A stretch of 64,000 bases of DNA from Melastoma dodecandrum (Eukaryota > Streptophyta > Magnoliopsida > Myrtales > Melastomataceae), in contig JARUPY010000533.1 in NCBI GenBank assembly GCA_029817715.1, positions 2,190,001 to 2,254,000 of the forward strand. The letters run 5' to 3'. The first letter of the stretch is position 1. Each line of letters starts with the position of its first letter. The notes beneath the pieces are model-generated. The model worked only from the letters and a program-made list of their open reading frames with translations. It was not told the origin of the DNA and searched no databases. Of this stretch, positions 45,845-57,200 are shown one piece after another. The position numbers and the translations under genes were made by a program.

Positions 45845-48397
45845 ATGGCTGGCGCTGCCGCCTCCAAGATCCTTCATTTCTTGAATCTGCTGACCGGGGC
45901 TAAAATCCACACCTGGGTCTTCGTCTTCTTCCTAATCTCCGTCTCCTACCTCCTCGGCTCCTGGCAGCAGCAGTACAGGCTCGGGGACTACTCCGCCGCA
46001 ACCCTAACGCCCTCGAGACCGTGCTTGAGGTCCAACTCCACGTTGCCCTCCTCCCTCGATTTCGTCCCCCATCATCGCCTCGACGAAGAGGGATCCTTGA
46101 CCGTCGAAAAGATCAAATCTTTCCCACCTTGCCACGCCAAGTACAGCGAGCACACCCCCTGCGAGGACCCGAAGAGGGCCCGGAAGTTCGATCGCAGGAG
46201 GCTGATTTTCCGGGAGAGGCACTGCCCCGCCGCCGGCGAGAAGTTGAAGTGCAGGATCCCAGCTCCTTACGGGTACAAGAACCCGTTCCGGTGGCCGTTG
46301 AGCAGGGACAAGGCGTGGTTCGCAAATGTTCCTCACAAGAAATTGACGGTTGAGAAGGCCGTCCAGAATTGGATTCGCTATGAGGGGGAGACTTTCTTGT
46401 TCCCTGGTGGTGGGACCATGTTCCCAGACGGCGCCAATGCCTACATCGACGACATTGGTAAACTTATTGATCTGCGTCACGGGGAGATTCGGACCACCAT
46501 CGATACGGGATGCGGGGTGAGTCCTCTGGCCTCAGAACATCTTTTCCTTTGGGAGAATCATGATTATGCTTTTAAGATGGAAATGCTCAAAAGTTTATTC
46601 AAATCAAGCTTTTGCGATGCATCAACTTAACCTATTGAAAAAGCTTGATTTGAACAGTGTTCGTGATGAATACCTTCTATTCGAACTTCTTCATGTTGAT
46701 TTGAACAGTATTGCTCACCTTCAAATCAAGCTTTTGCGATGCCAGAACAGTATTTGTCTAAGACTAATCGCAGCTTGCATGACTTAGAACTTTTCGCCCA
46801 GCGTTGCTTTGCATGATGAATAGTTCACCTCAGGTTGCTAGCTGGGGAGCCTACCTTCTATCGAGGAACATATTAGCGATGTCATTTGCACCTAGAGACA
46901 GCCACGAAGCCCAAGTTCAGTTCGCACTCGAGCGAGGAGTCCCTGCTTTGATCGGAATCCTGGCCTCCAAAAGGCTTCCGTACCCGTCCAGAGCATTCGA
47001 CATGGCTCATTGCTCTCGCTGCCTCATTCCCTGGGCAGAGTTTGGTAATTTCTCGCCCGAACCGCTTTGATGTGCAGCTATTTTCGGCAAACATATGATG
47101 ATGTTTCGAGTTTTGGGGTTTAATATAGATGGGATGTACTTGATCGAAGTGGATAGAGTGTTACGACCGGGTGGGTACTGGGTTCTTTCTGGTCCGCCGA
47201 TCAATTGGAAGATCCACTATCATGGCTGGAACAGAACCAAAGAAGATCTGAGGACTGAGCAGAGTAGGATAGAGAGTTTAGCAGCTAACCTTTGCTGGAA
47301 GAAGTTGGTGGAGAAGGATGATATAGCTATTTGGCAGAAACCCATCAATCATCTGCACTGCAAAGTAAATGGAATGCCTGTCCAAGACCCCCCTTTGTGC
47401 CAGTCCTTTGATCCCGATAAGGCCTGGTTAGTTGATCAATTCATTCATTTGCTCGCTGATCTGATTGAGTGAAATACTTATCAGTTGATTCCGATGTCTT
47501 CTTTCTTATATCTTTTCATCTTCAGGTACACCACCATGGAAACTTGCTTAACTCGATTGCCAGAAGTATCGGGGGACGAGGAGTTTGCTGGGGGAAAACT
47601 GGAAAACTGGCCTCATAGGTTAAACGCAGTGCCACCTAGGATTAGAATGGCAATGGTGCCGGGAGTTACAGCAGAAGATTTTATGAAGAACACGGAACTG
47701 TGGAAGAAAAGGGTGGCATACTACAAGAGGATAAACAACCAACTGGAGAGTCCTGGCAGATATAGGAATTTGCTGGATATGAATGCCAATCTGGGGGGAT
47801 TCGCGGCTGCCCTCGTCAACGACCCGGTCTGGGTGATGAATGTTGTTCCGGCCGAAAGCGAAACGAACACTCTGGGGATTATTTATGAAAGGGGGCTGAT
47901 AGGAACATACCAGAGCTGGTACAAGAAGAGATTTTGCCTTCTGTTTCAACAACATCTCGTCCTATTATTAGTTACTTATGCGGATAACGTCGTCACAGGT
48001 GCGAGGCGATGTCGACGTATCCGAGGAGCTACGACCTGATACATGCCGACTCGGTGTTCGGTCTCTACCAAGACAGGTGAGGGAAGAGTCGACAGACTGG
48101 ACAAGAACCACGGCGTGGAGGATTCGGCTAACATTGGTTCTTTCCTTTTCCATACACAGATGTGAAATAGAGGACATAATGCTGGAGATAGACCGGATAT
48201 TGAGGCCGGAAGGGAGCGTGATCGTGAGGGACGACGTGGACGTCCTGGTGAAGGTGAGGAGGGTGATGGAAGGGATGGATTACTCCAGCCAGATCATCGA
48301 TCACGAGGACGGCCCTCGCGTCCGGGAGAAGCTCCTGTTTGCGGTCAAGTCTTACTGGACCGCCCCCGATCCCAACTCTCCCACGTCAGAGACGTAA
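45845..48397 (+). CDS. Probable Golgi methyltransferase, PMT (DUF248/QUA2-like) family
   Basis: Six exons: 45845-46516, 46834-47044, 47129-47426, 47526-47918, 47999-48076, 48160-48397. They total 1890 nt, 629 residues, typical of the family. It is a type II membrane protein: a short cytosolic head, one membrane helix at about residues 21-40 ([17 protein letters not shown]), then a lumenal domain. The SAM-binding motif I is [16 protein letters not shown], split by intron 1. Other family landmarks are [27 protein letters not shown], the [16 protein letters not shown] segment, [12 protein letters not shown] and [20 protein letters not shown] proteins are linked to methyl-esterification of pectin in the Golgi. 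The two half-domains each resemble a methyltransferase fold. The family member cannot be named with confidence (PMT14-PMT16 group likely). Confidence 0.92.
46599..46742. repeat. Short direct and inverted repeats in PMT intron 1
   Basis: A 22-bp unit is repeated exactly at 46599-46620 and 46721-46742. Between them, AAAAGCTTGATTT (about 46639-46651) is the reverse complement of part of the unit, and TTGATTTGAACAGT occurs twice. Together they could fold into a hairpin. Confidence 0.8.
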
Positions 48398-48958
48398 AAA
48401 AAAAAAGAACTCAACTCACATTTTCCTTTTCTTTTAGTGATTAATCTGCTTTTTGTTTTTCAAGTTTTCTAGAGAGTCGAGGTTTCATTACATACAGAAA
48501 GCTGTCGTCCAGTTTTAGGAACATCGCCAGTTGACAATTAACATGAAGGGAAAAGCTAAAAAGTTGGTCAGGTTCCAAAGCACTCGCCGCCCACGATAAG
48601 AACTGGTGGCTTTGCTATTTTTACATGAAGGCCGAGGGGGATGGGCTTGTTTTTGGGTACTTGTGCAAAGTTGTTTTTGGATCGACCGACCATTACGAGC
48701 GGTTGAGACGTCCGAGGATGTTCATTTAGTTTGACCTGACTTTGTTGTTGTTTTTTTTTTTTTAAAGTGACATAAGCAGGCGACCGACAGGGTTCACGGG
48801 GGCAGGGCAGGGGATCCACTCGTTACGTGTTAATATATATCAGAGCATTTTATACCATTCCATTGCATCTCAAGTTCACTCCTTTTTTCCATCCCCCATT
48901 CACCCCCGCCTCCCTCTCCGACCTCAATTCTTTCACTCCCCACGAGACGGCATTGCCC
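48398..48958. other. Spacer between PMT and IQD, with IQD promoter
   Basis: 561 bp holding the PMT 3' end and the IQD promoter. TA-rich stretches at 48831-48840 (TAATATATAT) and 48847-48854 are the TATA candidates for the IQD gene. Confidence 0.5.
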
Positions 48959-48985
48959 ATGCGTTCCCTCTCCGAGTCCCCATGA
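48959..48985 (+). CDS. Upstream ORF overlapping the IQD start codon
   Basis: An eight-codon ORF (MRSLSESP) followed by TGA. The TGA overlaps the first main ATG as ATGATG: the stop occupies 48983-48985, the main ATG starts at 48982, and a second ATG at 48985. It should lie in the leader if transcription starts near 48860-48880. This layout suits termination-reinitiation or leaky scanning; translation is unproven. Confidence 0.4.
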   Translation: MRSLSESP

Positions 48986-51844
48986 TGGGATTCCTCCGAC
49001 GTCTCTTCGGCGCTCGTGGAAAGCGCGACAAGACCACCTCTCCCTCTAAGCAGGGTAGCCGCGGCCGGATCTTCACCGGGCCCCTCAACGAGGGAGGCGG
49101 TGACCGCCGGGGGGGCCGACCGACCCTCCCTCCCCTGGTCAATGTGGGTTTCTATGAGAAGGACTCCGGGGATGTCGACACCAACAAGCACGCGATCGCA
49201 GTGGCGGCCGCGACTGCCGCTGTGGCAGAGGCTGCGATCGCCACCGCGCAGGCAGCCGCGGAGGTTGTTCGGCTCACCAGCGGCAGTAGGAGGGGTTACG
49301 TGGCTGTTGAGGAGTCGGCCGCGGTTAGGATTCAGTCCGCATTCAGGGGATATCTGGTTAGTTTACTCTGTCAATCCTAATCCTTAAAAAAGAGAAGTTT
49401 TTGTTATTTACTGTACTTTTGCCAGCAAAAAATGTCTTCTTTGTGTGTGTGTGTGTGGGTGTGGGTGTGGCGTTGGTTTGGGGGGGAATTACTTGTTGGG
49501 ATCTGGGAATGACTGTAACAGGGGAAGCAACCCTTTTAGGAAGCTTCGATGTTGATCAAAACTCTTATTGCTTTCCAGCTGGTTGGTAGCTCTTGGAAGG
49601 GTATTAAGTTATAGTTAGTTGGTCAGCTTTGATTGTTTTTTTCCAAGAAGGAAGTAATGTTCTGATAAGTGAAAAGAATAGTAACTAGTTAGGTTTCGGG
49701 TAGAGGTTTAGTTGAGATTAGTCCCTCCCAGGGTGGTGGTGGCAATCATCACTCATCCGGACCCAATAACTTGGGGACAGCTGACAGTAAAGTGGTTTCA
49801 GTTTCAAGTAGACTCTTGTAGATTCACGGGTTCAGAGCTTTCCTGCTTAAAGATATGATGTAGTTTGAATTTCAGCACTTATTCTGCAACAATGAACATT
49901 ACGGACCTGCCTCCCACCCAGTATCCGATTCTTCTTCTTTCTCCTAACCTTGGATCAGTTCCTTTTTGTTTGGTGGGTGCTCGCTACATTACTTCATGGG
50001 CAAATATGGAGGTCTGTATGTAATTCGAGTTAGCTTTTTTTTTAAATTGTGAAATACCACAACACTTCGGTGGTGTCAATGATGCGGTTCCCAACGCAAC
50101 ATACCTTCCCCAACCTCGTATCGTGGTTTGATAACCGATGTTCTCTTTGTAAATTGTAGCAAATATGTATGCTCTTGCAATTGATGACCCCAGCTAAGGT
50201 GAACCAAACTTCATTGAGCTTTTTTTTAAAGAAAGAAGAATGCTGGTTTAATTTAAGTTAGGCTGGTGGGAACTTTGTTTATTTCCCTCCATCTGCAGGG
50301 CCATTCACGGGCGATTCATTACATGTAATAATAGCTGGTCTGTTCTGCATAGGGTGTTTTCCTCTTCCTTACCAGAAATCTTACTGGTTGCTTAGCTTGG
50401 GAGAGCATCATCAAAATATGTCCTCATCCGTTGTCCTTTTCTTGTACCTGTTCTGTTGTGAAATGGTCCCTTGTTGGCCTGAGTACTATCTTAATAAAAC
50501 TGGGGACCAGAAATGGATCATTGCGACTAGAGGGAAGAACTTGTGGATTGGAATGAATGGCGACTGAGCAACTCTCTTGGTGTTTACAGGCTCTGGGGAT
50601 ATTTTTTCGACCTGTAGTTGTTCTGAATTGAATGTTCTCTCTGCATTGCATTGACATATTTGACCCAATTACTGGGAGGTGTGATCATGGCAGTTGACTT
50701 GCTTGTAAAGTGCCCTTGTCGTTGTAATTTCGTGAGAATTGATAAAAGGAAGTATCATGCAATCCGCAAAATTCATATGAGGTCCCAACAGTTGCTAAGA
50801 TTACATTAAGATGACTCTTGAGTCCTTTTGGGACGTTCACAGGCAAGGAGAGCATTGAGGGCACTGAAAGCTCTTGTGAAGCTGCAAGCGCTGGTGAGAG
50901 GCCACATTGTTCGGAAGCAAATGGCGGATATGCTCAGGCGCATGCAGACGCTCGTTCGGCTACAAGCACGAGTTCGTGCAACTCGGTCATCTACGTCATT
51001 GCCGTCATATTCCGGCAGCAAATCCTCGTCAACTCATCGGACTGTAAGAATATCTCTAGAGAAGTAGTTTTCGAGCATGATTTAGATTTGAGGCGATTTC
51101 TGTTATGACATTCTTTTGTTTCAGAGATGCGGATCTGTCTTGAACCTTGGGGGAAGTGTTGACATGGAAGGAGCAAAGTTCGAATCGAATTGGTTGGACC
51201 GTTGGATGGAAGAAAGCGTGTCCAACAATCACGGAGATGCTTCCTATAGATACAGGCACGATAATGAGAAGAATGCCAAGATCCTCCAAGTGGACACTTG
51301 GAAGCCACGCTTGAATTCCCCGACAGATCACGGAATCATAAATCCCTATCACACATTTGACTCTCCTTACATTAGAGGACCGAACCCGGTACCAAGTTTG
51401 TCAACCAAGGAGATCGCACCATTGAGATCTGCGCATCAGTACGGTGTCAAAGGGGACGTGCTAGGGTCAGTGGAGAATAGCCCACAGGTGGTCTCAGCCA
51501 CGTCGAGGCCCAGAAGCAGCAGCAGCGCGAGAAGAGGCCCTTTTGCCCCAGCCAAGAGTGAGTGCGGGTGGGGATCATATATCGGGTACTCTGGTCATCC
51601 AAACTACATGTCAAACACGGAATCTTCCCGTGCCAAGGTGAGGTCGCAGAGTGCACCGAAGCAGAGGCTCGAGGTTGACAACCGAGGGTCGTCCAAGAGG
51701 GGAGCCCTCCACCTCCGTAGTTCTTGGGAAACAGAGTCCTACTCCGAGGGGGGATATCCTATTACTGCAGACTTGAGAAAGAAGGTCGCTGCTTATTCGG
51801 CCTCCAACCGACTGAATATGTTACGCAGTTCGAACGCGAGGTGA
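48982..51844 (+). CDS. IQD: IQ67-domain calmodulin-binding protein (IQD family)
   Basis: Three exons: 48982-49356, 50843-51043, 51125-51844. They total 1296 nt, 431 residues. It opens with MGFLRRLFG after a possible extra Met, as IQD proteins do (short basic head). A run of Ala-rich helix ([20 protein letters not shown]) precedes the IQ67 domain (about residues 112-178) with IQ motifs [19 protein letters not shown] (in part), [16 protein letters not shown] and [10 protein letters not shown]. The first intron splits the IQ67 domain in phase 0 after GYL, the position conserved in this family. The C-terminal part is basic and Ser-rich and contains [10 protein letters not shown]. IQDs bind calmodulin and act as scaffolds on microtubules and membranes. 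Intron 1 is long (1486 bp) for this window. Confidence 0.93.
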
Positions 51845-54268
51845 CCCGGGATCATCCTACCATACGCATGCACCTCTCCTCCGTGCGTGTGTTTGTGTGA
51901 TGGTGGTGGCCGTGGCCACTCTCTCCATTTTTCTTTTCTTTTCTTCAGATTTGTTTTCATTTAATTCATCCATCGTCTAATTTGTGCCGTGCCGGCAGCA
52001 ACCAAACAGCAACAACAGCCGCGTATCCCCTGTCCATGTGGCCCATCGACTCATTTTCCTCCCGTAGCTTAGATTTCTCTCCCGTCCAAAGTCCGGGACA
52101 GCCTCCCTCCCGCCTTTTGTGGTCTGAACTGGTCCTGTAATGGGAGATGCTGCTGTTCTAGCTACTCTGTCTGGGTTGATGTGTTCTATTTTCTCCATGT
52201 ATAAAGCTAGAAATGTGTTTTGTGGCTTCGAAAAGGAGATGGCCTTGAAGAAGAATACTGGGCGGCCACTTTGTCTTGGACAACTTCAATTCCTTCTTGT
52301 TATCAAGCGCATTATTCCTCAAATGAAATTTCATGGGAGGGAGGCTCAATCAATGTGATGTAGGAAGTAGACTTTCACAAGTTAAGCAAGAAAAGGTGGC
52401 AATGAGCTCCTGCTTCCTTTTCCTCCCCTTTGCCATGTATATCGTGTTAAAAGAGAAAAAAAATAGTCACCTTCACAGTCTTTGTCAATCTTCCAATTCT
52501 GGGAATGTAAATTCCCTTCTCTAATCCCAATAAACTCCAAAAGCAAAAAAATTAAAAAATAAAACACCATTGCTTTCGCTTCCCTTTCTCCCCCTCTCAC
52601 CCAAATTCACGCACGTCCACAAAAACTATAAATTACAGAAAAACAAAACCAAATTTCCTTAATATTTTGTCATAAATATTTGAAAAAAGAGAAGTGCTTT
52701 ATAATGGAAAGGTACATAACTTTTCCAAACAAAAGCGTTTAGAAACTTGGGAAAGGGGGGTTGGGGGTTGTGCCTGCAAAGCTGATGTTTGCTGATGGAA
52801 GTAGATGCTCCTTTTGACCCATACGGAAAATGAGGAGAGGACCACGCCACCCGCCACCCCCTCCCCTCCTTTTTCACAATTTCGTGTACAATTCCCTCTT
52901 GTTTCCTTGTTTTGGGTTATTCATGATAATCGTGACCGAGGAGAAGGAAACGAACCACTAAAAGGAGGAAGTCCCATTGCAGTGGAAAAGAGAAACAGGG
53001 TGGGTGGCACGCACCTTATCCTCATATGCCCAGATGAAGACAACATCCTTCTCCAGCCCACGCCATGAGCAAAGATGTTCAAAGTATTTATTAGACTTCA
53101 TTTTTGAAAATTTCAGTAGTTCAAAATTGGCAAGACACTCTCTGGACTCACTCGAAACAAGAACATAGAAGGTGGGGGCAGTGCAATAAAAGCGACATAG
53201 CTGGTTACAAGAAAACAGAAACCTTCATTTATGGAGGAATCCCCCCCCCCCACCCCACTCCACCTTCATGAGCAGTGCTTTGCTGAGAAGGGGGCTTCTC
53301 TCCCTACCATAATTTACCACAATACTAACTTATAATCGAAGTCATTAATTGGGAGGTCAATCCCCTTTCCATTACATTTCCTTTTTTTTTTCAGGGGAGA
53401 AACCCAGAGGTTCTAAAAGCCTGATTCTAATAGTGACATTTTATGGTGTAAAAGTTAAGACACCTTTAACCGATTCCCAGAATAGTAATCTGCATCTATT
53501 TCCTTTTAGGTAGATCAAAAAAAGCAAAAGCATTGACTGATTTCCTTCCTACAGCCTGTCCTCCTTTTACAGTAGTTTTATTCCGGGGCTTCATTTACAT
53601 TAACATTATTTATCAGCCAACCATAAACAAAAAAAAATGAACACTAATGTTTGGATAGAGTGGGGTCGGGGCTTATAACATGCTGATGTGGAGCTGCTCT
53701 CCAATGTGATCTCTTGGGCGTTCACATCACACCATTCACAAGAGGGTTTCTTCTTTTGGGGGTAGGTATGAGTCTCTCTACCTTCTCTCCCCCCACATGC
53801 CAATCTTGGTGCCTTGGTCAATTCTGTGTCACCCAAGCCAAAAACCAAAACACACGCCTTTGGTGCTTTCTTGATTCTTCACACAATCCTCGTTACCCCT
53901 TTTGTGCAGTGGGGATGTGTCACTGTTGCTATCTCTATGTCCTTTTTTGTCAAACAAACAAAAAAAGATGTGAAGGTTTTTTAAGTTTCTCATTTGAGGC
54001 TTGCCCAAAATCGTATTAAACTTAGACCCCAATGTAAGAAAAAAGGGACCAAATCAATGTAACACGAAAACGTCGAGGACTCGTTTGCAATCCCGACACG
54101 TCATCGTCTTCCTCTGAGAACTCTCTTCCTTATTACTAACGAACCAATGGACCAACTTTTCCTTCCTAAGAACCTGTGTCTCCTTTCCCCCGGCGATGGC
54201 TGACCCAGTTCTCCGTCTCCGCTCTTACCTGCCAAAAATCTGATCTTTTTCAGACCCACATTGTCGCC
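51845..54268. other. Intergenic region between IQD and EMS1
   Basis: 2.4 kb with the IQD 3' end and the EMS1 promoter. No gene recognised. It contains poly-C near 53239-53254 and several A/T-rich tracts; frames of up to about 100 codons lack domains. Confidence 0.6.
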
Positions 54269-57200
54269 ATGGCCGGAAATCTCCTGCTCCGCCACTTCCT
54301 CGTCGCCACCACCCTCTTCCCCCTTTTCGGGCCACCCTTTGTAGCCCTTTCGACCCCCGGAGATGAACAGGTCGTAGAAAGGTCCCGCCTTCTGGACTTC
54401 AAGCGCTCCCTTGACAACCCGGAGATCCTGGCTTCGTGGAATGAGGACATTTACCATTGCGAGTGGGATGGCGTACTCTGCCGGGACGGTGTCGTGGCCT
54501 CGCTGTCGTTGTCTGGACAGTCCCTCAAGGGGCCACTCTCACGGTCCCTCTTCGCGCTGTCGGGACTCGTATCGGTGGACCTTTCCTTCAACTCCTTATA
54601 CGGAAAGCTTCCGGGGGAGGTGTCCAACCTCACGAACCTAAAGGTGCTGTCTTTGAGCAATAACGGGCTTTCCGGGGAGCTACCAAGTCGGCTTGGGGAG
54701 TTAGCTCGGCTTGAAACGCTGAAACTGGGGTTCAACTCGTTTGTGGGGAGAGTCCCGCCGGAACTCGGAATGCTGAACAGACTACAGATGCTCGAGCTCT
54801 CTAGTAACTCCCTTGTCGGAGAGCTCCCGAGCGAAATTGGTGGGATGAGTCGGCTGCTATTCTTAGACCTTGCGAATAACCTATTGTCAGGACCCCTCCA
54901 GGCGAGCATGTTCACTGGGCTGGCATCTCTATCCTCGCTCGATGTATCAAATAACTCGTTTTCTGGTCGGATACCACCCGAGATTGGAATGCTGAGGAAC
55001 CTTACTGAGCTTTACATCGGCATGAACCATTTCTCTGGACCACTGCCGCCTGAGGTTGGTGAGCTTTCAAAACTCGTGAACTTTTACGCGCCCTCGTGCT
55101 TTATTTCTGGTCCAATACCTGAGGAGATCTCCAGGATGAAGTCCCTCAACAAGCTTGACCTTTCCAACAACCCGTTGAAAGGCCCCATCCCTAAATCCTT
55201 TGGAAAGCTTCAGAATTTGACCATACTAAACATAGTTAATGCCGGCCTTAACGGATCGATTCCCGGCGAGCTGGGAAACTGCCGGAACTTGATAACTTTG
55301 GTGCTCTCCTTCAATTCTTTGACTGGGTATTTGCCTGAGGAGTTGTCGGAGCTTCCCTTCCTGGTGTCTTTCGCGGCAGAAAAGAACCAGCTTTATGGTC
55401 CTTTGCCTTCCTGGCTGGGGAACTGGAAGATGGTGGATTCTATCCTGCTCTCGGGCAATCGGTTCTCGGGTAAGATACCGCCAGAGATCGGTAAGTGCAC
55501 CATGTTGAAGCATCTCAGCTTGGGAAATAATTTATTAACCGGTTCGATACCAAAGGAGTTATGCGCTGCGGGGTCTTTGATGGATGTTGATTTCACCAGC
55601 AATTTCCTGTCTGGAAGTATTGATGATGTGTTTTCTGGATGCATGAATCTTACTCAGCTCGTGTTGGTGAATAATCAGATAGAAGGATCAATTCCAGAGT
55701 ATCTCTCTGGTCTTCCGTTAATGGTGCTTGATATCGACTCCAACAACTTCTCTGGAACAATTCCCGTTAGCTTATGGAGTTCTTCCTATCTGATGGAATT
55801 CTCAGCTGCAAACAACCAGCTTGAAGGGACCCTCCCAGAAGATATAGCCAGAGCAGTGGTGCTCGAGAGGCTTGTTCTGAGCAACAATATTTTGAGGGGA
55901 AGAATACCAAAGGCGATTGGGAATCTCAGTTCCCTATGCTTTCTTAACCTGAACTCCAATCGTTTCGAAGGAATGATTCCCGCAGAGCTCGGTCAGTGCA
56001 TCAATTTGAACACGCTGGACTTGGGAAATAATCGGCTCTTGGGGTCTATTCCACCTTCCTTGGCCGGCCTATCGCAGCTCCAGTGTTTGGTTCTTTCTCA
56101 TAACAACTTGTCGGGGACAATTCCAGCCGTATCGTCATCCTACTTCCGTCAAGCCAACATTCCTGATCTCACCTTTATTCAGCATCATGGGCTATATGAT
56201 CTGTCTTACAATCAATTGTCCGGCTTGATTCCTGAAGAACTTGGTTCTTGTCTGGTGGTGGTGGATCTGCTTCTCAACGACAACTTGCTTTCTGGGGTGA
56301 TCCCTAGTTCTCTGTCCCAGCTGAAGAATCTAACTACGGTGGATCTGACTGGAAACATGCTTTCAGGTCAAATTCCTTCGACGCTGGGTGACTTGAGCAA
56401 GCTTCAGGGCATGTATCTGGGTTACAACCGACTTTCAGGATCCATCCCTGGGAGCTTCGGTCGATTGAGCAATTTGGTGAAGCTGAACCTGACGAACAAC
56501 AAGTTCTCTGGCTCAATCCCTGTGAGTTTGGGGAAGCTGAAAGGGTTGACCCACTTGGACTTGAGCTTCAACGATCTCAAGGGGGAGCTCCTTCCATCTC
56601 TCTCGGGTTTGCAGAATCTGGTAGGCCTACTCATGCAGCGAAACTCGTTCAGTGGTAAGCTTGATGCAATGTTCCTGAATTTCACGTCCTGGAGAGTCGA
56701 AACCGTGAACTTGAGTTACAATTCTCTGTCTGGCGAGCTGCCTGAGTCACTGGGCAATCTCTCGTACTTGACCAGCCTGGATCTTCACGCGAACATGTTC
56801 ACCGGAATAATTCCACCGGCACTGGGAAATCTGATGCAGTTGCAATTTCTCGATCTTTCAATGAACAGACTTTCTGGGGTGATCCCGAGTGAAGTATGCA
56901 GTGTGCTGGGCCTGAACTACCTGAATTTGGCTAATAACAGCTTGTACGGGCCGATACCTGGGAGCGGTGTTTGCAGGAACCTATCAAAGGATGCTCTCAC
57001 TGGGAATGCAAATCTGTGTGGAAGCATCATCAGTTCAGATTGCCATGTCAAGTGCTTTGGCAGCAAAATGCCTGCACTTGGTGCTTGGGGACTTTCCGGG
57101 ATCGGGGTCGGCATGGCTGTGGGGATGGTGTGCTTTGCTTGTGCCTTGTGTAGGTTGATCACCAAAACCAGCAAGCGCTGCGACCTGGAGGATATTGAGG

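Noticed and set aside
54176..54268. 31-codon N-terminal extension of EMS1
   Set aside because: It begins at GTG, which plants do not normally use, and would bury the signal peptide.
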